From NCBI RefSeq assembly GCF_004101245.1, contig NZ_SCIN01000006.1:1-64000 (forward strand): 64,000 nt of DNA, given 5' to 3'. The notes under the pieces are model-generated. The model worked only from the letters and a program-made list of their open reading frames with translations, was not told the DNA's origin and did not search any database. Each line of letters starts with the position of its first letter. Within the stretch, counting starts at the first letter, position 1. A program made the position numbers and the translations under genes. The DNA comes from Sphingomonas sp. UV9. GTDB lineage: Bacteria > Pseudomonadota > Alphaproteobacteria > Sphingomonadales > Sphingomonadaceae. This document shows, one piece after another, positions 1-7,732 of the stretch.

Positions 1-265
1 CCATCGTGAACAAGCCGGTCGAGGCACCGTAGAGGGTCGTGACCGCAAATACGAGAGCGGCGAGTTTCATTCCACGATAGACGAACTCTCGGAATGGATA
101 TTCGACAGCACCCCTGAGTATCGCGATACCCAACAGAATGATGTAGATTGTTACCCCAACGCGAAGCGGTCCTGAAATCCAGCTTACGATACCCGCATAC
201 GCTGCAATAATCGCAGCGAGAGCATTGTTCAGGTAGGTGAACATCGTCGCGAATAGATTTGCCAT
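1..265 (-). CDS. virB6: VirB6/TrbL-like T4SS inner-membrane protein, N-terminus only (cut by window edge)
   Basis: The minus strand opens with MANLFATMFTYLNNALAAIIAAYAGIV at 265 and stays open to the window edge. About 88 residues are visible. They contain two hydrophobic segments (about residues 12-30 and 35-50) and a third beginning near residue 70. VirB6 is the polytopic inner-membrane component of type IV secretion systems. The assignment rests on this membrane-protein start and on its place directly after virB5 and an EexN-like lipoprotein in the same orientation. The gap to the preceding stop is 35 nt, so it is probably cotranscribed. Confidence 0.7.
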   Translation of the reverse strand, partial: MANLFATMFTYLNNALAAIIAAYAGIVSWISGPLRVGVTIYIILLGIAILRGAVEYPFREFVYRGMKLAALVFAVTTLYGASTGLFTM

Positions 266-300
266 TCTACCTACCCCAAGGGTCGATCACCGTCAGGAGA

Positions 301-618
301 TCAAATGCCCATGCCTTTCTTGAAATCGTCGCGATCCTTTGTGCGACGGATTGCCTCGTTGGCACTGGCGACGTTGTTGCACGTCTCGACTACGACCGAC
401 GGCCAGCTAAACGGCGAGCGCTGCGAAGCCTTCCAATTGTCGCAGACACCCTGCATCTCGACCCGGGCGGCCTTGTTGGCGACGTAGTACGCCGTGTCGT
501 GAAGCTGCATGTCAGAGCGCAGTCCATTCCCGGTCTGCTGCTGCTCCGACTTCGAGCAACCTGCGAGGAGGGCAAAACCGGCGATAATTCCGGCCGTGAT
601 CGGATATGGGCGGGGCAT
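301..618 (-). CDS. EexN/TrbK-like T4SS lipoprotein (putative entry exclusion)
   Basis: A 105-residue protein with a lipoprotein signal peptide (hydrophobic stretch ending LLAGC, lipobox Cys at about residue 21). The mature part has two further Cys residues in the arrangement YYV-N--AR-EM-GVC-N and a later TCNN. This resembles the EexN family, whose members sit between virB5 and virB6 in many plasmid T4SS operons and reduce uptake of related plasmids. The start overlaps the virB5 stop by ATGA, showing translational coupling. A VirB7-like structural lipoprotein is the alternative. Family placement is by motif and position only. Confidence 0.65.
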   Translation of the reverse strand: MPRPYPITAGIIAGFALLAGCSKSEQQQTGNGLRSDMQLHDTAYYVANKAARVEMQGVCDNWKASQRSPFSWPSVVVETCNNVASANEAIRRTKDRDDFKKGMGI

Positions 619-1352
619 CAGTTCAGGCCCATCCCAGCCCTGTAGCTCGCGCGATCCGATTTCTGCATGGCGATATACCGTTGGTAATCCGCCTCGGCTT
701 TCGCCCGGCGCTGAATATCGACCGCCTGCAAGGCCATCTGATCGTTCATCATCTGCGCTTGTTCGAGTTGGAGCCTGGCCGACATATCGGCCCGCTCGGA
801 TGCCGTGGTGGCGGTCGCCAAGCGGCTACGCAGCTCCTCCAGGCCCTGCCGCCTGCTGGTGACGGAATCGCCGACGTTACCGGCCAGACCGGTCGTCACG
901 GCCGCCTCGCGCGCACCTTGCTCCGCGGCCGATCTGCTCGCATCGCTCGCATCTGCCGGGACACGACCCATCAGGTCCTTATAGACATCGTTCGCCTTGC
1001 CGCGCAGGCCGCCCACGACATCGAGGTTTCCGCTGGTGAAGCCGTCGAGGTTCGAGGACGATACGTTGCTGGTCCGCAGCGCGTCCGTCTTGAGTTTATT
1101 GGCGATGCTGCTGATGTTGGTCGCATCGTTGACGCTCTGATAAAGCTGCTTCGCCTGCGCGATCTGTTGCAGGCCCTGATCGACCTGCGTCTTGGCGGCT
1201 AGAACCTGCTGCCGCGCCTGATCGAGCTGCTGCAACTGTTGAGCGAAAGCCCGCGGATCGAACACGATCCCGCCGAGCTGCGCGTGCGCGGCACTCGTAC
1301 TCAACAGGGCGATCCCGACCAACAGGCGGGCGGTCATTCTCGCGCTACGCAT
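618..1352 (-). CDS. virB5: VirB5-family minor pilus protein
   Basis: A 244-residue protein with a Sec signal peptide (residues 1-25, ending SAAHAQ). It is followed by a long alanine- and glutamine-rich helical region typical of VirB5/TrbJ proteins (QQLQQLDQARQQVLAAKTQVDQ). VirB5 proteins are exported to the periplasm and sit at the pilus tip or act in adhesion. The gene follows virB4 after 15 nt and overlaps the EexN-like gene by 4 nt, as expected for a virB operon. Substrate and partner specificity cannot be read from the sequence. Confidence 0.8.
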   Translation of the reverse strand: MRSARMTARLLVGIALLSTSAAHAQLGGIVFDPRAFAQQLQQLDQARQQVLAAKTQVDQGLQQIAQAKQLYQSVNDATNISSIANKLKTDALRTSNVSSSNLDGFTSGNLDVVGGLRGKANDVYKDLMGRVPADASDASRSAAEQGAREAAVTTGLAGNVGDSVTSRRQGLEELRSRLATATTASERADMSARLQLEQAQMMNDQMALQAVDIQRRAKAEADYQRYIAMQKSDRASYRAGMGLN

Positions 1353-1367
1353 GTTCCTTCTCCTCCT

Positions 1368-3758
1368 TCAGCTTGGGCGTCGACGTTGGTGGAAGATCGG
1401 CAGCCAGGCCGCCGGATCGGGGCCGAACTCCGCGGCGGTCTCGACGGCGATCGGCGTCGTCTCGGCACGGCCGGACAATACCGCCAGTTCGTCATCGAGG
1501 CCGGTCAGGTCCAATTCGACCACTACGCTGTCATGGCCCTGCTTCACCAAGAACTTGCGGGATTCCGGCGACAGCTCCTCGCGGATAAGCTGATATTCGG
1601 CGTCGGTCAGGGAGAAGCCCTCGACATAATCGCGCCGCGATCCCTTGGGGTTCGGCAGCATGACCTGCGTCGCAACCTGTTCGAGGATCGAATGCGCGAT
1701 ATCGCTCTTAAGCGCATCCGCAGGCGATTGCGTGGCGAACACCATCATCGCGTTGCGCTTGCGGAATGTCTTGAGACCGTCCTGCGCGAAGCCCCGGAAC
1801 GCCTCATCCTGAAGGGCCTTCCAGAACTCGTCGATCGCGATGATCGTGCGCTCGCCGGTCAGCAGCTTGTCGATCCTGTGGAACAGGTAGAGCATGAGCG
1901 GCGCTCGGACCTCGGCATTGTCGAGGAAATCCGTCATGTCGAAGCCGATAAAACGCGCGTCCAGCGTCAGCTCGTCCGACGGGTTATCGAAAACCCAGCC
2001 CATCGAACCGCGCATCGTCCATTTCTCGAGCCGCGCCCCGACGCCACCGGCATCCGCCATGCCGAGCATGGTCCGGAGCGCATCGAACGATCGATCCTCG
2101 CGGGGAAGCCGCATGACGGACGCGATCCCTTCGTCGATCAGGCGCTCGTCCTGGACCGTGATCGGGCGACCTTCCGCCCTGACGAGCTGCCGCACGAACA
2201 GCGAGAGCCAGGATCGATCCTCCGCGGTGTTCTCCAGCGCCTCGAGCGGCGCAAAGCCTGTCGGGACACCGTTTGCAAGCGTCAGGTACGTGCCGCCCGA
2301 CGCCAGCACGAAGATCTGTGCGCCGCGGTCCTTGTCGATGAAGATCTGTCGCGCCCCGGTCTTCTCGGCCTGCGCCATCAGGAAGTTGACGATGACCGTC
2401 TTGCCGCCTCCGGTCGGGCCGACGATCAGCGTGTGTCCGATGTCCCGCTTGTGGAAGCTGAAGAAATAGGGGCTGCGCGCGCTCGTCTTCATCAGCGCGA
2501 TCGCATCGCCCCAATGATTCCCGGTCGCGAGCCCGGCCGGATAGGTGTGGAAAGGCGAGAACGCCGCGAAGTTGAGCGACGTGATCGGCGCGGGTCGCGC
2601 GCGCCACGCGAAATTGCCGACGAGCTGGCTCCAATAGGCGGCTTCCAGCGCCGCCCCCTCCCGAGCCGCGACCATGCCGGTATCGGCGAGTGCCGCGCGC
2701 GCGATCGACATATTGTCGCGCAGGCCCTTGAGCGATTCCGCATAGACCGCGAGCGTGAAATGGTGGTCGCCGAGGACGAAGCGGTTGGACATGAGATCGT
2801 CCGCTGCATCGACGAGATCGAGCATCTGGCTGACGGCCCGATCCTCCGCATTCTCCATCTGCTTCTGGCGCAGCCGGAACCGCTCGGAGGCCGCAGCGCG
2901 ACCGAGGAAGGTGAAGGATTGCGTCAGCACGAAGCTGAAATCGACCGCCAGCAAGGACTCGAACTGGCGCGGCGTCGTGAACGCCGGATACTCGCGGATG
3001 CCGAAGATGCCCCCGAAGGCGCTCCGATCGGCGTCACGGACCTCGACCGTCTCGCCACCGAAGATCACCCGTTGGCGGTACAGCGCGCTTCCCAAATGGC
3101 CGCGAATGATGGGCACGCGGCGATGCCGGCCCGTCATCACCATTTCTGCGACCTCCATCGTCTCGGAGAATTTGAGGCCGTTGTGACCGTAGATCGACAG
3201 CCGGCGCGGCGAGCAGCGATCCATCAGTCGCTCGAAATCGCGCGCCTTGTCCTCCAGTGCCTCCAGCAGGTCGGCGTCGATCGTGTCGGCTTCCGTGTTC
3301 GCCCTCGTCTTGTTCTTGAAGAGCTGAACGAGCTTGTCCGCGCCGTGGATCGACGGGCGCAGCACCAGCGTCACGAAAAAGCGATTGATGAACATCCGCT
3401 CCTTGTTCATCCGCGCGAAGTAGGCGGCATCGAGGTCGCGGGCGAAGCGCGAGCGGAAGTTGCCGCCCGGATATTGCTCGACTCTCGAGCGAACGAGATG
3501 CGTCCAGATCGACAGGCGATCGTCGTGGAGGTTGCGAAGCATCACATTGAGCTTCGCATGCCAGTCGTTCAGGTCGCGCACGTCGGCCGTCTCGAAAGCA
3601 CGGCCCTGCAGCTCGAACGTCAGCATGATCGCGCCGGAATCGAGCGCCACCACCTCGTCGGTGACGTGGCGCGCATACGGCAGGAACTTGGTCGGCAGCA
3701 CTTCTTTCAGCGCGATTTTCATCGGCACCTGATCGGAAAGGCGGTTTGCCTTAGCCAT
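1368..3758 (-). CDS. virB4: VirB4 conjugal transfer ATPase
   Basis: A 796-residue protein, normal length for VirB4. The Walker A motif GPTGGGKT is at about residues 446-453 and a Walker B-type IIAIDEFW lies about 180 residues later. VirB4 is the large cytoplasmic/inner-membrane ATPase that drives pilus biogenesis and substrate transfer. The start MAKANRLS at 3758 overlaps the end of virB3 by 8 nt. The long open frame on the opposite strand is a shadow. The motifs, length and gene order all agree. Confidence 0.95.
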   Translation of the reverse strand: MAKANRLSDQVPMKIALKEVLPTKFLPYARHVTDEVVALDSGAIMLTFELQGRAFETADVRDLNDWHAKLNVMLRNLHDDRLSIWTHLVRSRVEQYPGGNFRSRFARDLDAAYFARMNKERMFINRFFVTLVLRPSIHGADKLVQLFKNKTRANTEADTIDADLLEALEDKARDFERLMDRCSPRRLSIYGHNGLKFSETMEVAEMVMTGRHRRVPIIRGHLGSALYRQRVIFGGETVEVRDADRSAFGGIFGIREYPAFTTPRQFESLLAVDFSFVLTQSFTFLGRAAASERFRLRQKQMENAEDRAVSQMLDLVDAADDLMSNRFVLGDHHFTLAVYAESLKGLRDNMSIARAALADTGMVAAREGAALEAAYWSQLVGNFAWRARPAPITSLNFAAFSPFHTYPAGLATGNHWGDAIALMKTSARSPYFFSFHKRDIGHTLIVGPTGGGKTVIVNFLMAQAEKTGARQIFIDKDRGAQIFVLASGGTYLTLANGVPTGFAPLEALENTAEDRSWLSLFVRQLVRAEGRPITVQDERLIDEGIASVMRLPREDRSFDALRTMLGMADAGGVGARLEKWTMRGSMGWVFDNPSDELTLDARFIGFDMTDFLDNAEVRAPLMLYLFHRIDKLLTGERTIIAIDEFWKALQDEAFRGFAQDGLKTFRKRNAMMVFATQSPADALKSDIAHSILEQVATQVMLPNPKGSRRDYVEGFSLTDAEYQLIREELSPESRKFLVKQGHDSVVVELDLTGLDDELAVLSGRAETTPIAVETAAEFGPDPAAWLPIFHQRRRPS

Positions 3759-4110
3759 TGCGGCCGAACCCCTTGCGCTTGATGCCCTTGAGGGGGAGCG
3801 GGGTGTAGCTCGACCCGCCCCAGAACACGCGGTTGCGGTTGGCCGCCTTGGTGCGGCCCCACAGAAAGATCAGCCGAAAGGCGTTGACGTCGTGGCGCAC
3901 GATGAGGCGCGACAGGCCGAACATCACTGCCGCGACGACGGCGCCGTAAACGGGATTGGACGTTCCGATCAGCGTGATGACCGAGGCGAGCAGCACGACC
4001 ACTGCCGCCTCGATCGGCACGCCGGCGAACAGCGCAGGCCGCGTCACCGCCAGGAACAGCGGATTGCGTGCCATCAACTCCCGGTCCTCTTCCACGCCTA
4101 CATACTCCAC
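3751..4110 (-). CDS. virB3: VirB3 T4SS inner-membrane protein
   Basis: About 119 residues if the GTG at 4110 is used, or 107 from the ATG at 4074 (MARNPLFLAVTRPALFAGVP). The ATG start is better supported by family resemblance. The NP-F-AVTRPALFAGVP motif followed by two hydrophobic segments is the VirB3 signature. VirB3 is a small inner-membrane protein that works with VirB4. It lies 48 nt downstream of virB2 and overlaps virB4. Confidence 0.85.
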   Translation of the reverse strand: MEYVGVEEDRELMARNPLFLAVTRPALFAGVPIEAAVVVLLASVITLIGTSNPVYGAVVAAVMFGLSRLIVRHDVNAFRLIFLWGRTKAANRNRVFWGGSSYTPLPLKGIKRKGFGRNG

Positions 4111-4158
4111 TCGATACAGACCGAGGCGGACCGCGCAGGGCGGCCCGCCCCAGCAACC

Positions 4159-4524
4159 TCAGCCGGCGATCTGGTCCACGATCCACGGCGCCGAAAAGAT
4201 GATCGCGATGCCGATGACGACGGTGACGAGCGCGCCGGTGTTGACGCGACCCGTCAGCCACCCGAGCCCGGCAGCGATGAGCGCGATGATCGCGATCGTG
4301 CGCAGCAAGCCGTTGCTCAGCAGGCCCAGCACCTTCGTGCCGAACCCTTCGAGGTTGCTCTGCGCGAACGCCGGCTCGGCCGAGAGCAGCGATGCGAGCG
4401 CCACCAAGCCGAACAGCGACAGGACACGGCCCATCTTGCGCTGTCGCGGTGTCATCGCCGTCACCCGGGCGGTGACATGCGAGCGAAGGGCAAGCGCCGG
4501 CGCGCCGAGCGATACGAGGTTCAT
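4159..4524 (-). CDS. virB2: VirB2 major pilin
   Basis: A 121-residue protein from the ATG at 4524, chosen because it overlaps the virB1 stop as ATGA. A long signal region ends SAEPAFAQ near residue 56. The mature part carries two hydrophobic helices around GLGWLTGRVNTG, the small-pilin layout of VirB2/TrbC. VirB2 is inserted in the inner membrane and polymerises into the conjugative pilus. A longer open frame upstream in this phase is only the shadow of virB1. Confidence 0.85.
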   Translation of the reverse strand: MNLVSLGAPALALRSHVTARVTAMTPRQRKMGRVLSLFGLVALASLLSAEPAFAQSNLEGFGTKVLGLLSNGLLRTIAIIALIAAGLGWLTGRVNTGALVTVVIGIAIIFSAPWIVDQIAG

Positions 4525-5201
4525 CGGTCTTCTCCTCCTGCGCGAGCTCGCGCGTAAGCTGCCGTCGCGAACACGTCCCACGATGGCGGCGGTGCAATCG
4601 GGGCGGTCTGTCGCGGCCCCGCTTCGGACGTGTTTTCTGCCACCAGGTCGGCGAGCTGCGCTGCCGCGCTCGCCGGCTTGCCGGCGTCGGTCGGCGTCAG
4701 CGCCGCGATCCTGACCGCTACGGGCCGGATGCCGTCGGAGAAGCCGGCATTGCCGACCACACGGCCGACATAGCCGTTTGCAAAGCCACGCGACTGCGAC
4801 CCGGTGTTGTACATGGACAAGGCGATGCGCAGCGCCCGTTGGGGATGAAGCCCGTCGCTGACCTTGTGATAGTTGCCCGCGATCACCGCCCCGGCCGCAG
4901 CGATGTTCGTGCAGGGATCGAACACATTGTCCCACGTCAGCCCGAGGGCCTTCATGTTCCGCGAGTTGATCTGGCCCAGGCCGAGGTCGACCGAATAGCC
5001 CTGCGCCACGTAGCTGCGACCGATCTCGACGGCTTGCGCGACGCTTGTCGGCTGCGCCACCTTTCGGCCGAGCCCGTTGACGTTGATCGCCAGCTCGAAG
5101 CCCTGGCTTTCGGTCTGGACGACCGCCGCGATCGTCGCAGGCGCTACATTCGGCGCGCATTGCGCGGCGAGACCCATGACGACTGCGGCAGGGAGCGTCA
5201 T
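4521..5201 (-). CDS. virB1: VirB1 lytic transglycosylase
   Basis: A 226-residue protein from the ATG at 5201 (MTLPAAVVMGLAAQCAPNVAP); a GTG at 5249 would add 16 residues. The SLT-type catalytic Glu is at about residue 31 in VVQTESQGFE, followed by the conserved DLGLGQIN and ALSMYNTGS motifs. VirB1 cleaves peptidoglycan locally so that the secretion channel can assemble. It is the first recognisable gene of the minus-strand virB operon. A perfect inverted repeat lies about 100 nt upstream. Confidence 0.9.
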   Translation of the reverse strand: MTLPAAVVMGLAAQCAPNVAPATIAAVVQTESQGFELAINVNGLGRKVAQPTSVAQAVEIGRSYVAQGYSVDLGLGQINSRNMKALGLTWDNVFDPCTNIAAAGAVIAGNYHKVSDGLHPQRALRIALSMYNTGSQSRGFANGYVGRVVGNAGFSDGIRPVAVRIAALTPTDAGKPASAAAQLADLVAENTSEAGPRQTAPIAPPPSWDVFATAAYARARAGGEDR

Positions 5202-5299
5202 CACCGCACCGGAATCGAAGAGCCGGGAGGTGTCGCGGATTTCACCCACGCGTCATACGGGGCAAAAAGATCTCCGGACATGAACAAGCGATTTCGCAT

Positions 5300-5321
5300 G
5301 TTTTCACTCCTGCGTGAAAAC
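5300..5321. promoter_or_regulatory. Inverted repeat upstream of the virB operon, candidate operator
   Basis: GTTTTCAC (5300-5307) and GTGAAAAC (5314-5321) form a perfect 8-bp inverted repeat with a 6-nt spacer. It lies between virB1 and the small gene at 5397. The position suits a transcription-factor site controlling the transfer operon. The binding protein is unknown, and no convincing -35/-10 pair was assigned. Confidence 0.5.
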
Positions 5322-5396
5322 AGTCTAAGTTGCCTTCGCCCCGATTCCTAGCCGGAAAATGACCAAAGTTTCATGATAGCCCTTCGGTCTATCGCG

Positions 5397-5684
5397 TCAG
5401 AATGCCTTCTCGTCTTGCATGTCGGCGCAGGGGTGAACGTGGATCACGCCATCATAGCCGTAGCCCAAGACAATGTGACGAAGTGCCGAGGAAGCCTTTT
5501 TATACAGGCGGATGCGCTTCTTGTCGTAAAGACCGACGTGATAGAGCGCGGTGCCGCGCCAGCTTACGCGGACATTGATATACCATTGGCCCGAGTCACG
5601 CTGACACACGTGCACGTCGGTCAGCGCACCGCCGGGCGGTCGCATCGTCGTCAGCTCGCGCTCGAGTATCAGCTCCAATTCCAT
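5397..5684 (-). CDS. Small plasmid protein of unknown function, 95 aa
   Basis: A 95-residue soluble protein starting MELELILERELTTMRPPGG. It has no signal peptide or membrane segment, and I do not recognise its family. It has alternating hydrophobic stretches (WYINVRVSWRG, HIVLGYGYDGVIHVHP) that suggest a small beta-rich fold. It is oriented with the virB operon and separated from virB1 by the inverted repeat at 5300-5321. It is divergent from the primase gene at 5777, so the 92-nt gap 5685-5776 should hold both promoters. A role in regulating transfer is possible but unsupported. Confidence 0.6.
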   Translation of the reverse strand: MELELILERELTTMRPPGGALTDVHVCQRDSGQWYINVRVSWRGTALYHVGLYDKKRIRLYKKASSALRHIVLGYGYDGVIHVHPCADMQDEKAF

Positions 5685-5776
5685 TCGATATCCTAAAAGC
5701 GATTATATGTCTTTTCGCTGGTGATTTGCGGCAGCCCCCGGTAGCAAGTATGCCTCTCCAACGAGGGGTGTCTTAG

Positions 5777-6658
5777 ATGGCCGGACGTCAGACCGCCACG
5801 ATCGAGGAACAGGCTGACCGCATCGTTCGCCAGCTCGGCGGAAAATGGCATGGCAAATCAGCGATGTGTCGCTGCCCGGCGCACGCCGACAGCACGGCGA
5901 GCCTGTCGATCCGCGTCGGCGACCGTGCCGTCCTGTTCCATTGCTTTGCCGGCTGTACCGCCGATGCGATCATGGCGGCGCTGCGATCGGGCAAGATCCT
6001 AGCCCCCACCGACCACGACCCAGGCCAGCGCCAGGAGAGCAAGTCCGACCTCAACAAGGTCGCCCTCGCCGTCTGGCGCCATGCCGAGCCTTTCGCGGGG
6101 ACGCTTGCCGACCGCTATCTGCGGTCGCGTGCGATCGTACCCACCGGCGTCGCCGGCAGGTTCGACCCGCGCTGCCAATGCGGCGTGGGCGCGGCCAAGG
6201 CGCTCGCTCCCGCGCTGATCGTGCCGATCGAGGAAGATGCCGGTGTCGTCGCGATCCATCGTACCTTCCTGGCCCCCGACGGGCGCAGCAAAGCCGACAT
6301 GCCCGAACCGAAGCGGATGCTCGGCAATCCCGGCTCCGGTGCGGTGCGCTGGGGCGGCATCCCCGTCGACGGCATCCTGCGGCTCGCCGAGGGCGTCGAG
6401 GACGCCGCAAGCGTGATGAACATGCTCGGCGACGGCCGGTTCGTCTGGCCGGTGCTGGGGATCGAACGCTATCAGGCCATCGCCATTCCCGAGAGCATCC
6501 ACACCGTCGTCATCTATAGTCAGCACGGGGGCGAGGCGGCGCGCGCGATCGAACGCGCCACCCCGCACCTGACGGCCAACGGCCGCCAGCTCGTCAGCAA
6601 GCTGCCGCCCCATGCCGGCGACTGGAACGATCTCCTGCGCGAGATACGCGAGATATGA
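5777..6658 (+). CDS. CHC2/Toprim-like plasmid primase-family protein with degenerate Toprim
   Basis: A 293-residue protein. The N-terminal zinc-ribbon residues are in CRCPAH (C31, C33, H36) and HCFAGC (C56, C60), as in CHC2-type primases and plasmid DUF7146 proteins. The C-terminal half resembles a Toprim domain: LRLAEGVEDAASVM gives the acidic Glu. Where relatives carry a D-x-D/DG motif after the hydrophobic strand, this protein has VVIYSQHGGEAARA, so the metal-binding Asp residues are absent. It may bind DNA without making primer, or use other residues. It overlaps the next gene by 4 nt (ATGA). Confidence 0.7.
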   Translation: MAGRQTATIEEQADRIVRQLGGKWHGKSAMCRCPAHADSTASLSIRVGDRAVLFHCFAGCTADAIMAALRSGKILAPTDHDPGQRQESKSDLNKVALAVWRHAEPFAGTLADRYLRSRAIVPTGVAGRFDPRCQCGVGAAKALAPALIVPIEEDAGVVAIHRTFLAPDGRSKADMPEPKRMLGNPGSGAVRWGGIPVDGILRLAEGVEDAASVMNMLGDGRFVWPVLGIERYQAIAIPESIHTVVIYSQHGGEAARAIERATPHLTANGRQLVSKLPPHAGDWNDLLREIREI

Positions 6659-7254
6659 AGCTCTTTCCGAGCGTACCGCGTCACCAGAAGTGGATGATGG
6701 GCGCGACGTTCGTGGTCGTCGCGATCTACTCGATTTCGCACAACAAGGAGCAACTCGCCGAAGCGGCCAGAACGCATCTCACCTCGTCGACGCCGACCGT
6801 GATCGACGGAGATACGGTCGAGTTCCCCAGTGGGCGGGTGCGGATTGTCGGGATCGACGCGCCGGATGACGATCGGCCACAGCTCAAAGCGTTAGCGACG
6901 GATGCGTTGCAGCGTCTGGCAGCGCGTGACGGTGGATTAGACTGTTCGGTGTCGATGTTCGATTATGCGTTGCGGCGTGAAAATCAGTGCCGGACCGATC
7001 CCAAGAGCTACGGTCGGTTGAACCTGGCGTGTCGTTTTCCCGCGAACAAGGCGAGTGTCGGCGCCTCGATGGTCGCACAGGGCTATGCCGTCGATTACCG
7101 AATGTATTCGGGGGGGGCCTATGTCGGCCTGATGCAGAAGGCGGCAGCGCAGCGCGCGGGCTTGTGGGGTGTCGATTACGAAGGAATGCGGCAGCTCGCG
7201 GTCGAACGGGCTACGGTGCCGGACGGATGCGCGGTCGGGACGATCAAGCAATAG
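6655..7254 (+). CDS. Thermonuclease-family (SNase-like) protein, membrane-anchored or secreted
   Basis: A 199-residue protein with an N-terminal hydrophobic segment (about residues 14-27). An SNase-like core follows: VIDGDTVEF, then GRVRIVGIDAPDDDRPQ, and later SYGRLNLAC. Staphylococcal nuclease uses Arg, Glu and Arg near these motifs. The first Arg and the YGR Arg are visible, but the usual Glu after IDAP is Asp here. The protein may still be a nuclease or a binding-only SN domain. It overlaps the primase-like gene by ATGA, so the two are likely coexpressed. SNase-like proteins are common on conjugative plasmids. Confidence 0.75.
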   Translation: MKLFPSVPRHQKWMMGATFVVVAIYSISHNKEQLAEAARTHLTSSTPTVIDGDTVEFPSGRVRIVGIDAPDDDRPQLKALATDALQRLAARDGGLDCSVSMFDYALRRENQCRTDPKSYGRLNLACRFPANKASVGASMVAQGYAVDYRMYSGGAYVGLMQKAAAQRAGLWGVDYEGMRQLAVERATVPDGCAVGTIKQ

Positions 7255-7385
7255 GCGGGGCCTGCCTTGCAGCCCGCGCTCTACGCCGCGCCGTACCGGC
7301 GCGTCCCGGAACCCCGATGGGTTTCCGCCCTAGCGGGTGACGATCGCTAGGCTGATGCGGACCGCCCTGGTCGGGCGGACGATAG

Positions 7386-7403
7386 GTGTGCCACGTGGCA
7401 CAC
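7386..7403. repeat. parS-like palindrome, copy 1
   Basis: Perfect 18-bp palindrome containing TGTGCCACGTGGCACA (7387-7402). It is one of six related sites in the window. It keeps the TGT--CACGTG--ACA frame of the canonical Spo0J/ParB site TGTTTCACGTGAAACA. It lies between the thermonuclease-like gene and the gene at 7452. Confidence 0.75.
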
Positions 7404-7451
7404 GATGTCTTGCGTACTTAGATAGGTAGGGTCCATCATCCGGAGGATATG

Positions 7452-7709
7452 ATGCCGATCGACCCCTTTGTTCTGATCGTGGCCGACCACGACAATCGCA
7501 CCTTCTCGATCGAAGGGCCGATGGTGGACGACAATCCGTGGTCCAAACCCGTCGTCGATGCTCAACAGGGCGGCAAGCGGCACATCAACTGCTTCGTGCC
7601 CGGCGGTCCGGCCCGGACAAACGCCGATGTCGCTGCCCGCGAGTATCAGCGGGAATATCATTACACCCGCGTCCCTGCTGGTTCGATCGTAAGCCACCCA
7701 GGCTGGTAA
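7452..7709 (+). CDS. Small hypothetical protein, 85 aa
   Basis: Starts MPIDPFVLIVADHDNRTFSIEG at 7452, five nt after a strong GGAGG ribosome-binding site at 7442-7446. An ATG three bases earlier leaves too little spacing. It is a soluble, proline- and aspartate-containing protein with no recognised domain, signal or membrane segment. It is a single gene between a parS-like palindrome and the convergent TrlF-like gene. I recognise no family; the good ribosome-binding site and sensible composition support it as real. Confidence 0.6.
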   Translation: MPIDPFVLIVADHDNRTFSIEGPMVDDNPWSKPVVDAQQGGKRHINCFVPGGPARTNADVAAREYQREYHYTRVPAGSIVSHPGW

Positions 7710-7732
7710 GCGACTACGAACATGGCTTGGTG

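Noticed and set aside
1239..3782. An 847-residue open frame opposite virB4
   Set aside because: It is the shadow of virB4 on the complementary strand, caused by GC-rich codon bias; virB4 has conserved motifs and operon overlaps.
5601..5615. Another CACGTG near 5607
   Set aside because: Only the central six bases match; the flanks do not form the longer palindrome seen at the six sites.
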